Below are positions 1-6,988 of a stretch of DNA of 57,001 nucleotides, one piece after another. The translations under genes were made by a program, and so were the position numbers. Each line of letters opens with the position of its first letter. The first letter of the stretch is position 1. Under the pieces are notes generated by a model, which saw only the letters and a list, made by a program, of their open reading frames with translations, had not been told where the DNA came from and made no database searches. Origin of the DNA: CANGYM01 sp044235825 (GTDB lineage Bacteria > Pseudomonadota > Alphaproteobacteria > JAJTHO01 > CANGYM01); NCBI GenBank assembly GCA_044235825.1, contig JBIIHL010000003.1:1-57001 (forward strand). The letters run 5' to 3'.

Positions 1-1
1 G

Positions 2-793
2 ATGGCGCAGGTATGTTTGGACATACCTCCTCTCGATATAACCCTTGCGGGGGCCGGTGGGGCAGGGCAGGGGGGTAGTTCCTTTCTGGTGCCTTGGTCA
101 TACCGGCATCCTGAGCCGCCTGCTGTGACATCTTTGCCAGGGTATGACCAGGGGTTATGGTGGGTTCAGGATGTGGCGGCCAGCTTTCCGGTTATGGCGC
201 TGGGTGATGTCCGGGGGCAGACTGTTTTGGATATGGGCGCGGCCCCGGGGGGAAAGACGATGCAGCTGGCCTCGCGCGGGGCCCATGTTACGGCGCTGGA
301 TTATGCGCCGGATCGTATTAAGGTTTTAAAAGAGAATCTGGCGCGAACGGGCCTCATCGCTGATGTGGTGGCTGCGGATGCGTTGACGTGGTCTTTGCCA
401 AGATTGTTTGATGCCGTGTTGCTGGACGCCCCCTGTTCTGCCACAGGAACGTTGCGGCGTCATCCGGAATTGCCTTGGATTCGTGATGATGGGCACCTTG
501 GGGCGTTGCGGTCCACGCAAGAGGCTCTGCTGCATCGCGCCCTGAATGTGGTTAAACTGGGGGGCAAAGTGGTTTACGCTGTGTGTTCCCTTTTGAAAGA
601 AGAGGGATTGGATGTGGTTCAGTCTGTGCTGGCGGCACGGGCGGATTGTCTCTTGCAGCCGATCACAAACCAAGATACCATGATCCCTGATTTTGCCCTG
701 AAAGACGGATATCTTCAGACCAATCCCAGCCATGCTGCTGAGGATGGGGGGATGGATGGTTTTTTTGCGGCATGTTTTGTTAAAACATCCTGA
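2..793 (+). CDS. rsmB: RsmB, 16S rRNA (cytosine-C5) methyltransferase, 5'-truncated by window edge
   Basis: This is the catalytic half of an RsmB/Sun-type rRNA m5C methyltransferase that modifies 16S rRNA in the small subunit. From the first visible Met, the SAM-binding loop LDMGAAPGGKT lies near residues 76-86. The DAPCSATGT motif is near 142-150. YAVCS near 192-196 supplies the expected nucleophilic Cys. The text before it (LPGYDQGLWWVQD) matches the segment that joins the family's N-terminal NusB-like RNA-binding domain to the methyltransferase domain. That N-terminal domain is missing, so the gene almost certainly starts upstream of the window and the ATG at base 2 is internal. The next gene, rpe, starts 12 bp after the stop. 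Confidence 0.9.
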   Translation: MAQVCLDIPPLDITLAGAGGAGQGGSSFLVPWSYRHPEPPAVTSLPGYDQGLWWVQDVAASFPVMALGDVRGQTVLDMGAAPGGKTMQLASRGAHVTALDYAPDRIKVLKENLARTGLIADVVAADALTWSLPRLFDAVLLDAPCSATGTLRRHPELPWIRDDGHLGALRSTQEALLHRALNVVKLGGKVVYAVCSLLKEEGLDVVQSVLAARADCLLQPITNQDTMIPDFALKDGYLQTNPSHAAEDGGMDGFFAACFVKTS

Positions 794-805
794 TGGTGGT
801 CGACT

Positions 806-1456
806 GTGGTTCGTTTGGCGCCTTCTCTTTTATCCGCGGATTTTGCCCATTTGGCCAGAGATGTGGCGGCTTTAGAGGCCGCAGGGGCGGATGCGCTGCA
901 TTTGGATGTGATGGATGGTCATTTTGTGCCCAATATGACGTTTGGTCCGCCGGTGATTGCGGCTTTGCGGCCGTTGACAGCCTTACCTTTGGACGCCCAT
1001 CTGATGATCACCCACGCTGAAACCACGGTGGAGTCCTATATCGCCGCCGGTGTCAATCATATCACGGTTCATGCCGAGGCCTGCACCCATGTGGACCGTC
1101 TTTTGACCTTTATAAAATCTCGGGGCTGTACGGCAGGGGTGGCCCTTAATCCCGCAACACCGCCAGATATGCTGCGCTATGTGCCCCAAGTGGATTTGGT
1201 TCTGGTGATGACGGTGAATCCTGGATTTGGGGGGCAGGCCTTTTTGGAGTCCCAAATTGAAAAAATCAAATGGGTTCGGGATTTTCGGGCTGAAAAGGGA
1301 TTGTCTTTTGATATTCAGGTTGACGGGGGCATCACGCAGGACACCATTGGGCGTGTTGTGGCTGCCGGTGCCGACGTGATTGTGGCCGGCAGTGCGGTTT
1401 TTAAAGGGGGCATTGCTGAAATTCCCCGCAATATAGCTAGGTTGCGTCATGGTTGA
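806..1456 (+). CDS. rpe: Ribulose-phosphate 3-epimerase
   Basis: Interconverts ribulose 5-phosphate and xylulose 5-phosphate in the pentose phosphate pathway, in the cytoplasm. The 216-aa length is normal for this TIM barrel. Family motifs are intact: APSLLSADF at the N-terminus, HLDVMDGHFVPN near residues 32-43 with the metal-binding His and Asp, MTVNPGFGGQ in the middle and VDGGI near the phosphate-binding C-terminal loops. The start is a GTG, chosen because VRLAPSLLSAD is the conserved N-terminus. It lies 12 bp after rsmB and its end overlaps the heparinase-family ORF by 8 bp, so the three genes are probably co-transcribed. Confidence 0.96.
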   Translation: MVRLAPSLLSADFAHLARDVAALEAAGADALHLDVMDGHFVPNMTFGPPVIAALRPLTALPLDAHLMITHAETTVESYIAAGVNHITVHAEACTHVDRLLTFIKSRGCTAGVALNPATPPDMLRYVPQVDLVLVMTVNPGFGGQAFLESQIEKIKWVRDFRAEKGLSFDIQVDGGITQDTIGRVVAAGADVIVAGSAVFKGGIAEIPRNIARLRHG

Positions 1457-3089
1457 AACGTTACAGCATTTTGATGCCCATATTACGCTGCCGGATTTTG
1501 AGGTCAGCCCTGTGCGGGCCCATTTGATGCAATCGGCGCTTCATTTATCGCCCTATCGCTGGATGTTAAAGCGCGGCGGGGCGCAGGATGTGGTTTGTTT
1601 TCCCCCTGATTTATGGAGTGGGGATCCCGAAGAGGGACAGGCCCTCATCGATGGTGTGTATACCCTTCGGGGCCAAGCCTTCCCCGTTACCGAGACGCCT
1701 TGGCGTCGTGGGGGCTTGCCTCTGGAGGCTTCCCATTTCCTTTGGCTGCGGGATCTGCATGCGGTGGGTGGGGATCAGGCCCGTCAGGTGGCCCGCCGCT
1801 TGACCGAATCTTGGATTCGGGACCATGGGTGTTTATCAGGTCTGCCTTGGCAACCGTATAGTGCGGCTGAGCGTGCGGTGTTGTGGTTGCAGCATTATTC
1901 TTTTTTTGCGGCGGGTTCGGAGGAGGATTTTCAAGAAGCCCTCAGTCAATCCCTAGTCCTTCATCTTTACCGACTGCGGGCCCATTACTATGCCCGTTAT
2001 CCGGATGATGACCCTTTGTTGATCATTAAGGCCATGATGTACATCACAGGGTGTCTCAAAGGTTATGAAGCTTGGTTTGAAACCTTGGAATCGTGTTTAG
2101 AGGATTATCTCTCTCGCACCATCGATGAACGCTATGAACATCAGTGTAAGAGCCTTTCTTTGCAGCTGGAAACAGTGATTCATCTTTTGGATATTCGCTT
2201 GTTGTATCAAAGCAAAAAGCAACGGGCCCCCCTATATCTGAAGGATATGCTTTGCCAGATGGCGGCGATCCTTAAGCGTGCCCAGATGGGGACGGGGACG
2301 TTGCCGGCGTTCCATGCCACGCCGCGTTATGATCGCGCTTGGTTACAAAGTTTGCTGACCATGGCCGGACAGTCTTGTCAGGTTCTGGTTCAGCCGTATC
2401 AAGGTCGTGTGATGGGCCTAGAAAAAATTGTCTGCAAGAACACCTGTGTCATCATGGATTGCCGATTGCCGGACATGGGTCAACGGTATCATGCCAGTCC
2501 TCTGGCTTTTGAACTCAGCCTTGGTAAAAACCTTTTAATCACCAATTGTGGTTACAGCGCGATGTTGTCGCCGGAGTGGAAAAAAGGCTTGCGCAGCACG
2601 GCGGCCCACAGCACGCTGTCCATGGATGATGCAGATGCCTTTGATTACGGTCTATCTGGGGAAAAAACGTTATCCCGTATTGAAACAGAGGTTTCAGAAG
2701 ACGCGGGTCGCATTACACTAAAAGCCCGCCACGATGGGTATTTTGGTCGCTTTGGGGTGTTGCACGAACGCACGTTGGTGCTTTCCCGTAATGGGGATCA
2801 TTTAAGTGGGCACGATGGGCTCAAAGGGGCCCAAGGCCATGCGTTTTGTGTGCGTTTTCACCTGCCCCCCCACATTCGCCCCTTGCTTGAGGCCGGAAAA
2901 AACCGCGTCTATCTGGATGCCGTGAATCAAGATATCTGGACCCTGACCTGTCTTGGCCTGCCTATTGCCCTAGAGGAAAGTGTTTTCATCGACGCCGAGG
3001 GCAACAGCCGTCCCACATCCCAAGTTGTCATTCGTGGCACCACCGGCGCGGGACAGACGGATATTCATTGGGTGCTGCAAAAGGCGTAA
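1449..3089 (+). CDS. Heparinase II/III family protein
   Basis: A 546-aa protein of the heparinase II/III-like family, which is often found beside rpe in alphaproteobacteria. The N-terminal two thirds looks alpha-helical, as in the (alpha/alpha) toroid of these polysaccharide lyases. The C-terminal third is beta-rich and carries the HSTLSMDD-type segment (AAHSTLSMDDADAF near residues 380-393) typical of the family. I see no clear signal peptide. The substrate is unknown; a cell-wall or exopolysaccharide role is inference. The ATG overlaps rpe by 8 bp, indicating translational coupling. The last 16 codons are duplicated downstream at 3777-3825, marking an insertion at this gene's 3' end. Confidence 0.8.
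   Translation: MVETLQHFDAHITLPDFEVSPVRAHLMQSALHLSPYRWMLKRGGAQDVVCFPPDLWSGDPEEGQALIDGVYTLRGQAFPVTETPWRRGGLPLEASHFLWLRDLHAVGGDQARQVARRLTESWIRDHGCLSGLPWQPYSAAERAVLWLQHYSFFAAGSEEDFQEALSQSLVLHLYRLRAHYYARYPDDDPLLIIKAMMYITGCLKGYEAWFETLESCLEDYLSRTIDERYEHQCKSLSLQLETVIHLLDIRLLYQSKKQRAPLYLKDMLCQMAAILKRAQMGTGTLPAFHATPRYDRAWLQSLLTMAGQSCQVLVQPYQGRVMGLEKIVCKNTCVIMDCRLPDMGQRYHASPLAFELSLGKNLLITNCGYSAMLSPEWKKGLRSTAAHSTLSMDDADAFDYGLSGEKTLSRIETEVSEDAGRITLKARHDGYFGRFGVLHERTLVLSRNGDHLSGHDGLKGAQGHAFCVRFHLPPHIRPLLEAGKNRVYLDAVNQDIWTLTCLGLPIALEESVFIDAEGNSRPTSQVVIRGTTGAGQTDIHWVLQKA
3039..3087 (+). repeat. 49-bp direct repeat, left copy (heparinase gene tail)
   Basis: Perfect 49-bp match to 3777-3825, found by reading both stretches. 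Here the repeat encodes the last 16 residues of the heparinase-family protein and is followed by TAA. In the other copy the same codons are followed by TGA. The 738-bp period encloses the yefM-yoeB-like module. Confidence 0.97.
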
Positions 3090-3102
3090 TTTTTCAATGC
3101 TC

Positions 3103-3130
3103 TTGACAAATGTACAATATCGTGTACAGT
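3103..3130 (+). promoter_or_regulatory. yefM-yoeB promoter with twin TGTACA operator
   Basis: TTGACA at 3103-3108 and TACAGT at 3125-3130 form a sigma70-like promoter with a 16-bp spacer. Two TGTACA hexamers (3111-3116 and 3123-3128) lie inside it exactly 12 bp apart. That core and spacing match the published description of the E. coli yefM-yoeB operator. The second hexamer overlaps the -10 element, so bound antitoxin would block RNA polymerase. Transcription should begin about at the antitoxin ATG (3137), which would give a leaderless mRNA. No Shine-Dalgarno sequence is visible. Confidence 0.75.
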
Positions 3131-3136
3131 CAAAGA

Positions 3137-3373
3137 ATGCACATTCTTTCCCCCACAGACGCACGAAAGCAATGGTTTTCCCTGCTGCAGCAGGTGCAGG
3201 AGGAGCCTTGCCTGATTAAAGGCAAAGGCCATCACCACGCCGTTTTGGTTTCCCAAGACGATTGGGAGGCCATCCAGGAAACCCTCTACCTGCTCTCGAT
3301 TCCTAGCATGAGGGATTCTTTGATGCACGGGCGGGATACGCCCCTATCATCCTGTGTCGCGTTGGAATCATGA
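3137..3373 (+). CDS. YefM/Phd-family antitoxin
   Basis: A 78-aa antitoxin of the YefM/Phd fold, expected to bind its operator with the N-terminal half and neutralise the toxin encoded next. The sequence MHILSPTDARKQWFSLLQQV followed by HHAVLVSQDDWEAIQETLYLL has the family's DNA-binding arrangement and the conserved SxxDWEAIQETLYLL segment. The upstream in-frame ATG at 3110 is rejected because it lies in the operator, ahead of the probable transcription start. The gene overlaps the toxin ATG by 4 bp (ATGA), the usual coupled arrangement. Identification is firm at family level. The module sits in a repeat-bounded islet between two convergent housekeeping genes. Confidence 0.88.
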   Translation: MHILSPTDARKQWFSLLQQVQEEPCLIKGKGHHHAVLVSQDDWEAIQETLYLLSIPSMRDSLMHGRDTPLSSCVALES

Positions 3374-3684
3374 CGTGGCGGATTGTCTTGACCAAAGATG
3401 CGGCCAAAGACGCTGAAAAAATTCAAAAGTCCCCCTTAAAACCCAAAGTGGATGCCTTAATTCAGGTTTTAAGGCAGGATCCTTGGCAAACCCCTCCGCC
3501 CTATAAACCTTTGGTGGGGGATTTGCGGGGCCTGTATTCCCGTCGCATTAACCTGAAACATCGGTTGATTTATCAGGTTTACGAGGAAGAGCGCACTGTA
3601 AAAATTCTTCGCCTGTGGACGCATTATGGGGACAATTATAGTGTTTCCACTTTATTCCCGTACTGGCCTGCGAACGGCGCCTAG
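3370..3684 (+). CDS. YoeB/Txe-family mRNA interferase with element-derived tail
   Basis: The toxin partner: a small RelE-superfamily ribosome-dependent mRNA endonuclease. PPYKPLVGDLRGLYSRRI, HRLIYQV and LRLWTHY match Txe/YoeB proteins, including the Arg of HRL and the C-terminal His-Tyr used in catalysis. Two oddities are visible. First, by eye the position usually held by the catalytic Glu (PPYE in close relatives) is Lys here, which may weaken activity. Second, family members normally end at or just after the THY motif, about residue 85-90, but this ORF runs 15 residues further. That tail is encoded by the left arm of a 131-bp palindrome starting at 3636, so it is probably acquired sequence. 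Confidence 0.85.
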   Translation: MTWRIVLTKDAAKDAEKIQKSPLKPKVDALIQVLRQDPWQTPPPYKPLVGDLRGLYSRRINLKHRLIYQVYEEERTVKILRLWTHYGDNYSVSTLFPYWPANGA

Positions 3685-3766
3685 CGTCGCTCACCTAGAT
3701 TCACTAGGCATCGCTCCGCTAGGCTTGTTCTCGGCTCAGTACGAAAATAAATTGAAAACACTATAA
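3636..3766. repeat. 131-bp imperfect palindrome overlapping the toxin 3' end
   Basis: The outer arms 3636-3665 and 3737-3766 are inverted copies matching at 26 of 30 positions. Pairing continues inward (GCC, GAAC, GCCTAGCG blocks) to a perfect core CCTAG-ATTCA-CTAGG near 3694-3708. The whole element could fold as one long hairpin. It begins inside the toxin ORF, supplies its last 15 codons and its TAG stop, and ends 11 bp before the right 49-bp repeat. It could be a miniature mobile element or a palindromic repeat that tolerates insertion in ORFs. It may also act as a terminator for the module. Confidence 0.85.
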
Positions 3767-3776
3767 AAAAATCCCT

Positions 3777-3825
3777 ACCACCGGCGCGGGACAGACGGAT
3801 ATTCATTGGGTGCTGCAAAAGGCGT
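3777..3825 (+). repeat. 49-bp direct repeat, right copy
   Basis: Identical to 3039-3087. Followed by TGA at 3826-3828, it would complete the heparinase-family ORF in frame if the 738-bp islet were removed. It is therefore either the ancestral gene tail or its duplicate. The convergent CDF gene ends 17 bp further on. Confidence 0.97.
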
Positions 3826-3842
3826 GAAGAAAATTCTGTTGT

Positions 3843-4715
3843 CTACACCGGATCCTGATGCACCATCACATCGGCGTGGGGGTATAGGGTTTCGAGTTTT
3901 TTTTCCAGTCCATCGGCGATGGCGTGGGCCTGAAACAGGGTTTGGTGACCGCTCAGGTCCAGATGGACCTGAATAAAAATTTTACTGCCCGATGCGCGGG
4001 TTTTCAGACGGTGATACCCTTGGACCCCTGGGTATTCCGTGATGATCCTTATGATGTCGGCTTCTTGATCTGGCGGCAGGGCGTGGTCCATCAGGCGATG
4101 ATAGGCGGGCAGAACAACATGCATCACCACATGCCACAAAACATACAGGGCAATCCCTATGCCCAACAGACCGTCAACAGCCACCCATCCCGTGCGTGAT
4201 GCGATCAAAATGGCGGCAATCACCCCTGCGTTGGTTAAAACGTCACTCAGATAATGCGCATGATCCGCCCGCAACAGAACCGATCGGGTCCTTTTCATCA
4301 TCATTTGCTGATACACAACCAAACTGAGTGTGAAGGCGATGGAAATGCCCATGACGGCCAAGGCCCAAATGTCATTGTGCAGCGGGGTAGGGCGAATCAG
4401 TTGTTCCACCCCCTGCAGCAGAGCAAACACCGCAATGCCGCTGACAAAGGCCCCTTGGAGCAGGCCCATAATATCCTCGATGCTATGGTGGCCAAAACGG
4501 TGATCATCATCGGCGGGTTTTGACGCATAGCCCGCTGCCAGCGCATTGCCCAGAGACATCAGGGCATCCATCAGGGAATCCAGCATGGATGCAAACACAC
4601 TGGCGGATCCCGATACACTCCAAGCGGCAATTTTCAGGGCCACCAAAATTAAAGCCATCCCCATGGCCACAAAGCTGGCGCGGCGGGCAATATGGGTATG
4701 CTCAGACACACTCAT
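3843..4715 (-). CDS. Cation diffusion facilitator (FieF/ZitB-like)
   Basis: Inner-membrane proton-driven exporter of divalent cations, probably Zn or Fe. The 290-aa length and about six predicted membrane helices fit the CDF family. Metal-site residues are present: DSLMD (Asp46, Asp50) in the second helix and HYLSD (His154, Asp158) in the fifth, the classic DxxxD/HxxxD site. The C-terminal 80 residues form the cytoplasmic domain with HRLKTRASGSKIFIQVHLDL. The start overlaps the preceding gene's stop by 4 bp (ATGA). It is the last gene of the metF-unknown-CDF operon. The metal cannot be assigned from sequence. Confidence 0.92.
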   Translation of the reverse strand: MSVSEHTHIARRASFVAMGMALILVALKIAAWSVSGSASVFASMLDSLMDALMSLGNALAAGYASKPADDDHRFGHHSIEDIMGLLQGAFVSGIAVFALLQGVEQLIRPTPLHNDIWALAVMGISIAFTLSLVVYQQMMMKRTRSVLLRADHAHYLSDVLTNAGVIAAILIASRTGWVAVDGLLGIGIALYVLWHVVMHVVLPAYHRLMDHALPPDQEADIIRIITEYPGVQGYHRLKTRASGSKIFIQVHLDLSGHQTLFQAHAIADGLEKKLETLYPHADVMVHQDPV

Positions 4716-5251
4716 AAAGCATCATAGTACACATGGGTGGCAAAAAGGGTTTTGACGCACCCACGGTTTTGAAGGCGTGTGTCTTGAACGGGGGGAAAGG
4801 TGGCCTTTCGCCGCAAAAGATCCTGCTTTGACCATAGACTTTCGGGAATAGGTCCCTTAACGTTCATGGCCTCATTCAGGGCTTGGCAGGTGGCTTTGGA
4901 TAGGCCCTCTAAAAAGAAAACCAAATGCTCCCCCGCCCATCCCATTTGCCAACTTAAAGGAGGCGTGTCTGGAAAAACAGGCGGTGTCACCGGCCAAATG
5001 TCCTGATAAATCTGGGATAGACTGGTGGGATTTTGCCCATCCCACGATAGGTCTTTTTTGGCAATACCTAGAACGTTTGTATGATTCGCCATGTCCCGCA
5101 GCATTTCGGATTGTTGAAAAACGGTGGTGATGGGATTGTTTTGGGGGTTTTGGGCATGTTTTGTTAACATTATCAGGCCCAAAGCGGCCACGATAGCCGC
5201 GAGAAAAGCCGAAAAAATTTTGATTTTTAAGGATTTTGAAAGGGGGCGCAT
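4712..5251 (-). CDS. Unknown membrane-anchored protein
   Basis: I do not recognise this 179-aa protein. From the chosen start (MRPLSKSLKIKIF) it has a short basic N-terminus and one strong hydrophobic helix at about residues 9-30, then a soluble, probably periplasmic domain. That domain is rich in Pro, Gln and Trp and has two Cys (ATCQALNEAMN and RGCVKT) that could form a disulfide. The layout vaguely resembles a prepilin, but no prepilin peptidase site is visible. The start at 5251 is chosen because its ATG shares one base with the metF stop (TGATG); an ORF reading 16 codons further upstream lies inside metF. Its own stop overlaps the CDF start by 4 bp. Confidence 0.7.
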   Translation of the reverse strand: MRPLSKSLKIKIFSAFLAAIVAALGLIMLTKHAQNPQNNPITTVFQQSEMLRDMANHTNVLGIAKKDLSWDGQNPTSLSQIYQDIWPVTPPVFPDTPPLSWQMGWAGEHLVFFLEGLSKATCQALNEAMNVKGPIPESLWSKQDLLRRKATFPPVQDTRLQNRGCVKTLFATHVYYDAL

Positions 5252-6096
5252 CACAGATGTGCCCTTAAAACCTGAATCGCTGCGCAGACAAGGGGCCATC
5301 GGTTGAGGGTATAAAAATGAAAATCCCGAACGCCGCGTTGATATAATGTTTCACACTGGCCAATCAGCAGATGGGCGGCCAGATGATGGTTGGCAGGGTC
5401 TTGGTCAAAATCTGAAAACCAACGTTCCACCCACAGGGGGACAGATGTTCCGCAAAATCCAGCAAAGGCCTTGGCCTGAGAAAAACTATGCATCGCCAGC
5501 AGTCCTGGCACGATGGGGATGGTCACCCCTGCCTTTTGCGCCGCGTCCACAAAACGACTGTATACATCCACATCAAAGAAAAACTGTGTGATGGCCTGCG
5601 TGGCGCCGGCATCCTGCTTGCGCTTTAAGATGTCAATATCTTGGGCAATTGATGATGATTCGGGGTGCTTTTCCGGATAGGCAGAAACCTTGATGTCAAA
5701 AGGATGTCGTTGCCGCAGACCCGCGATCAAATCGGTGGCGTAGGCGTACCCTTCAGGATGGGGCGCATAATCCATCGTTTTTTCGGGCATATCACCGCGC
5801 AGCCCCACCAAAGAGCGCACGCCATGATCCCAATAATCATCAGCAATAGCATGAATGTCATGTTTTGAAAGTCCCACGCAGGTTAAGTGCGGGGTTACAT
5901 TTTTTGCCCCTTTATCGATCATTTGCAGAACAATTTCCCGTGTTTTTTCCCGCGTGCTGCCTCCGGCACCAAAGGTCACAGAGACGAACTGGGGGCCCAG
6001 GGGCAAAAGATGATCCACGGTTTCCCACAGTTGTGTGGTCTGGGATTGCGTTTTCGGGGGAAAAAATTCAAAAGAATAGCGTAAAGATTCTGGCAT
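5251..6096 (-). CDS. metF: 5,10-methylenetetrahydrofolate reductase
   Basis: FAD enzyme that reduces methylene-THF to methyl-THF for methionine synthesis and one-carbon metabolism. The 281-aa length is typical of the bacterial single-domain form. The N-terminal SFEFFPPKT, VSVTFGAGGSTR, a segment reading LVGLRGD, and the ITQFFFDVDVYSRF and PIVPGLLAM segments are all family signatures. It leads a compact minus-strand operon with an unknown membrane protein and a cation exporter. The operon is divergent from mlaA with about 70 bp between. No obvious Shine-Dalgarno sequence precedes the ATG. Confidence 0.95.
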   Translation of the reverse strand: MPESLRYSFEFFPPKTQSQTTQLWETVDHLLPLGPQFVSVTFGAGGSTREKTREIVLQMIDKGAKNVTPHLTCVGLSKHDIHAIADDYWDHGVRSLVGLRGDMPEKTMDYAPHPEGYAYATDLIAGLRQRHPFDIKVSAYPEKHPESSSIAQDIDILKRKQDAGATQAITQFFFDVDVYSRFVDAAQKAGVTIPIVPGLLAMHSFSQAKAFAGFCGTSVPLWVERWFSDFDQDPANHHLAAHLLIGQCETLYQRGVRDFHFYTLNRWPLVCAAIQVLRAHL

Positions 6097-6169
6097 GGGG
6101 CGTAGCGAAGTGTTAAGACATAATCTTTACCATACCTTCCTTTGGATGCAAAGATCATAGAGATTACCC

Positions 6170-6964
6170 ATGAATCTGTTGTTGAGTCTTCTCTTTTTTG
6201 TTTTTTTGGCTCTAAGTCCTGCATTTGCGCAGACGTCCTCTGATCAAGCAGAATCATCGGACGTTTGTCAGGACATGAACGCTTACGACCCTTGGGAAGG
6301 GTGGAACCGTCAGGTTTTTGCTTTTAACCTGTTCATGGACGATTATCTGATTAAACCAGTGGCCCAAGGCTATGATTTTATCCGCCCTGATTTTCTGAAA
6401 AAGCCCCTTAATAATTTTTATGATAACCTGCACGAGCCCCTTAATGTGTTGAACAATCTGCTGCAGGGGGAATGGAAGCGTGCGGGGGATTCGTGGGCCC
6501 GTTTTTTCGTCAATTCAACGTTTGGTCTTTTGGGATTTTTTGATGTTGCTGATGATGAAAATGTTCAAGAAGCCCGCGAGGATTTCGGCCAAACCCTAGC
6601 GGTATGGGGTGTGGATCACGGCGCCTATTTCGTGATTCCTTTTTATAAACCCAGCACGGTGCGGGATGCCTTCGGGGAAATTGCCGTGGATGGTTTTCTT
6701 TTGACGCCATGGTATTACGTTGCTGACAATAACGATGCCATGGGCTGGTACTATGGTCGCCTTGCGGGTGAATTTTTAGAGGTTCGCGCGGATAATCTTA
6801 AAACATTCGATAATCTACGCAAAACAGCGGCGGATGATGATAGCTTTTATGCCTTAATGCGCTCTCTCTCTTGTCAAAAGCGTCAGGTTGAGATAAGCAA
6901 TGGGAAGTTTCAGGAGAATCAATCGGCTGGCTTTGAGGAAGACTTTTTCGCAGATCAACCTTAA
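6170..6964 (+). CDS. mlaA: MlaA/VacJ-family outer-membrane phospholipid transport protein
   Basis: Outer-membrane component of the Mla system, which removes mislocalised phospholipids from the outer leaflet. The YDPWEGWNRQVFAFN segment near residues 40-55, PVAQGYDFIRP, NFYDNLHEPLNVLNNLLQG, RFFVNSTFGLLGFFDVA and GVDHGAYFVIPFYKPSTVRD are canonical VacJ motifs. A signal peptide (MNLLLSLLFFVFLALSPAFA) is followed by Gln, not Cys. There is therefore no lipobox, although most VacJ proteins are lipoproteins. It is followed 24 bp later by mlaC, giving a functional pair. The ABC part (MlaFEDB) is not in this window. Confidence 0.93.
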   Translation: MNLLLSLLFFVFLALSPAFAQTSSDQAESSDVCQDMNAYDPWEGWNRQVFAFNLFMDDYLIKPVAQGYDFIRPDFLKKPLNNFYDNLHEPLNVLNNLLQGEWKRAGDSWARFFVNSTFGLLGFFDVADDENVQEAREDFGQTLAVWGVDHGAYFVIPFYKPSTVRDAFGEIAVDGFLLTPWYYVADNNDAMGWYYGRLAGEFLEVRADNLKTFDNLRKTAADDDSFYALMRSLSCQKRQVEISNGKFQENQSAGFEEDFFADQP

Positions 6965-6988
6965 ATAATTTTGGATCGGGTATTTATC

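Noticed and set aside
10..27. Perfect 7-bp hairpin GGTATGT-TTGG-ACATACC at the window start
   Set aside because: It lies inside the rsmB coding region and has no T run or regulatory context.
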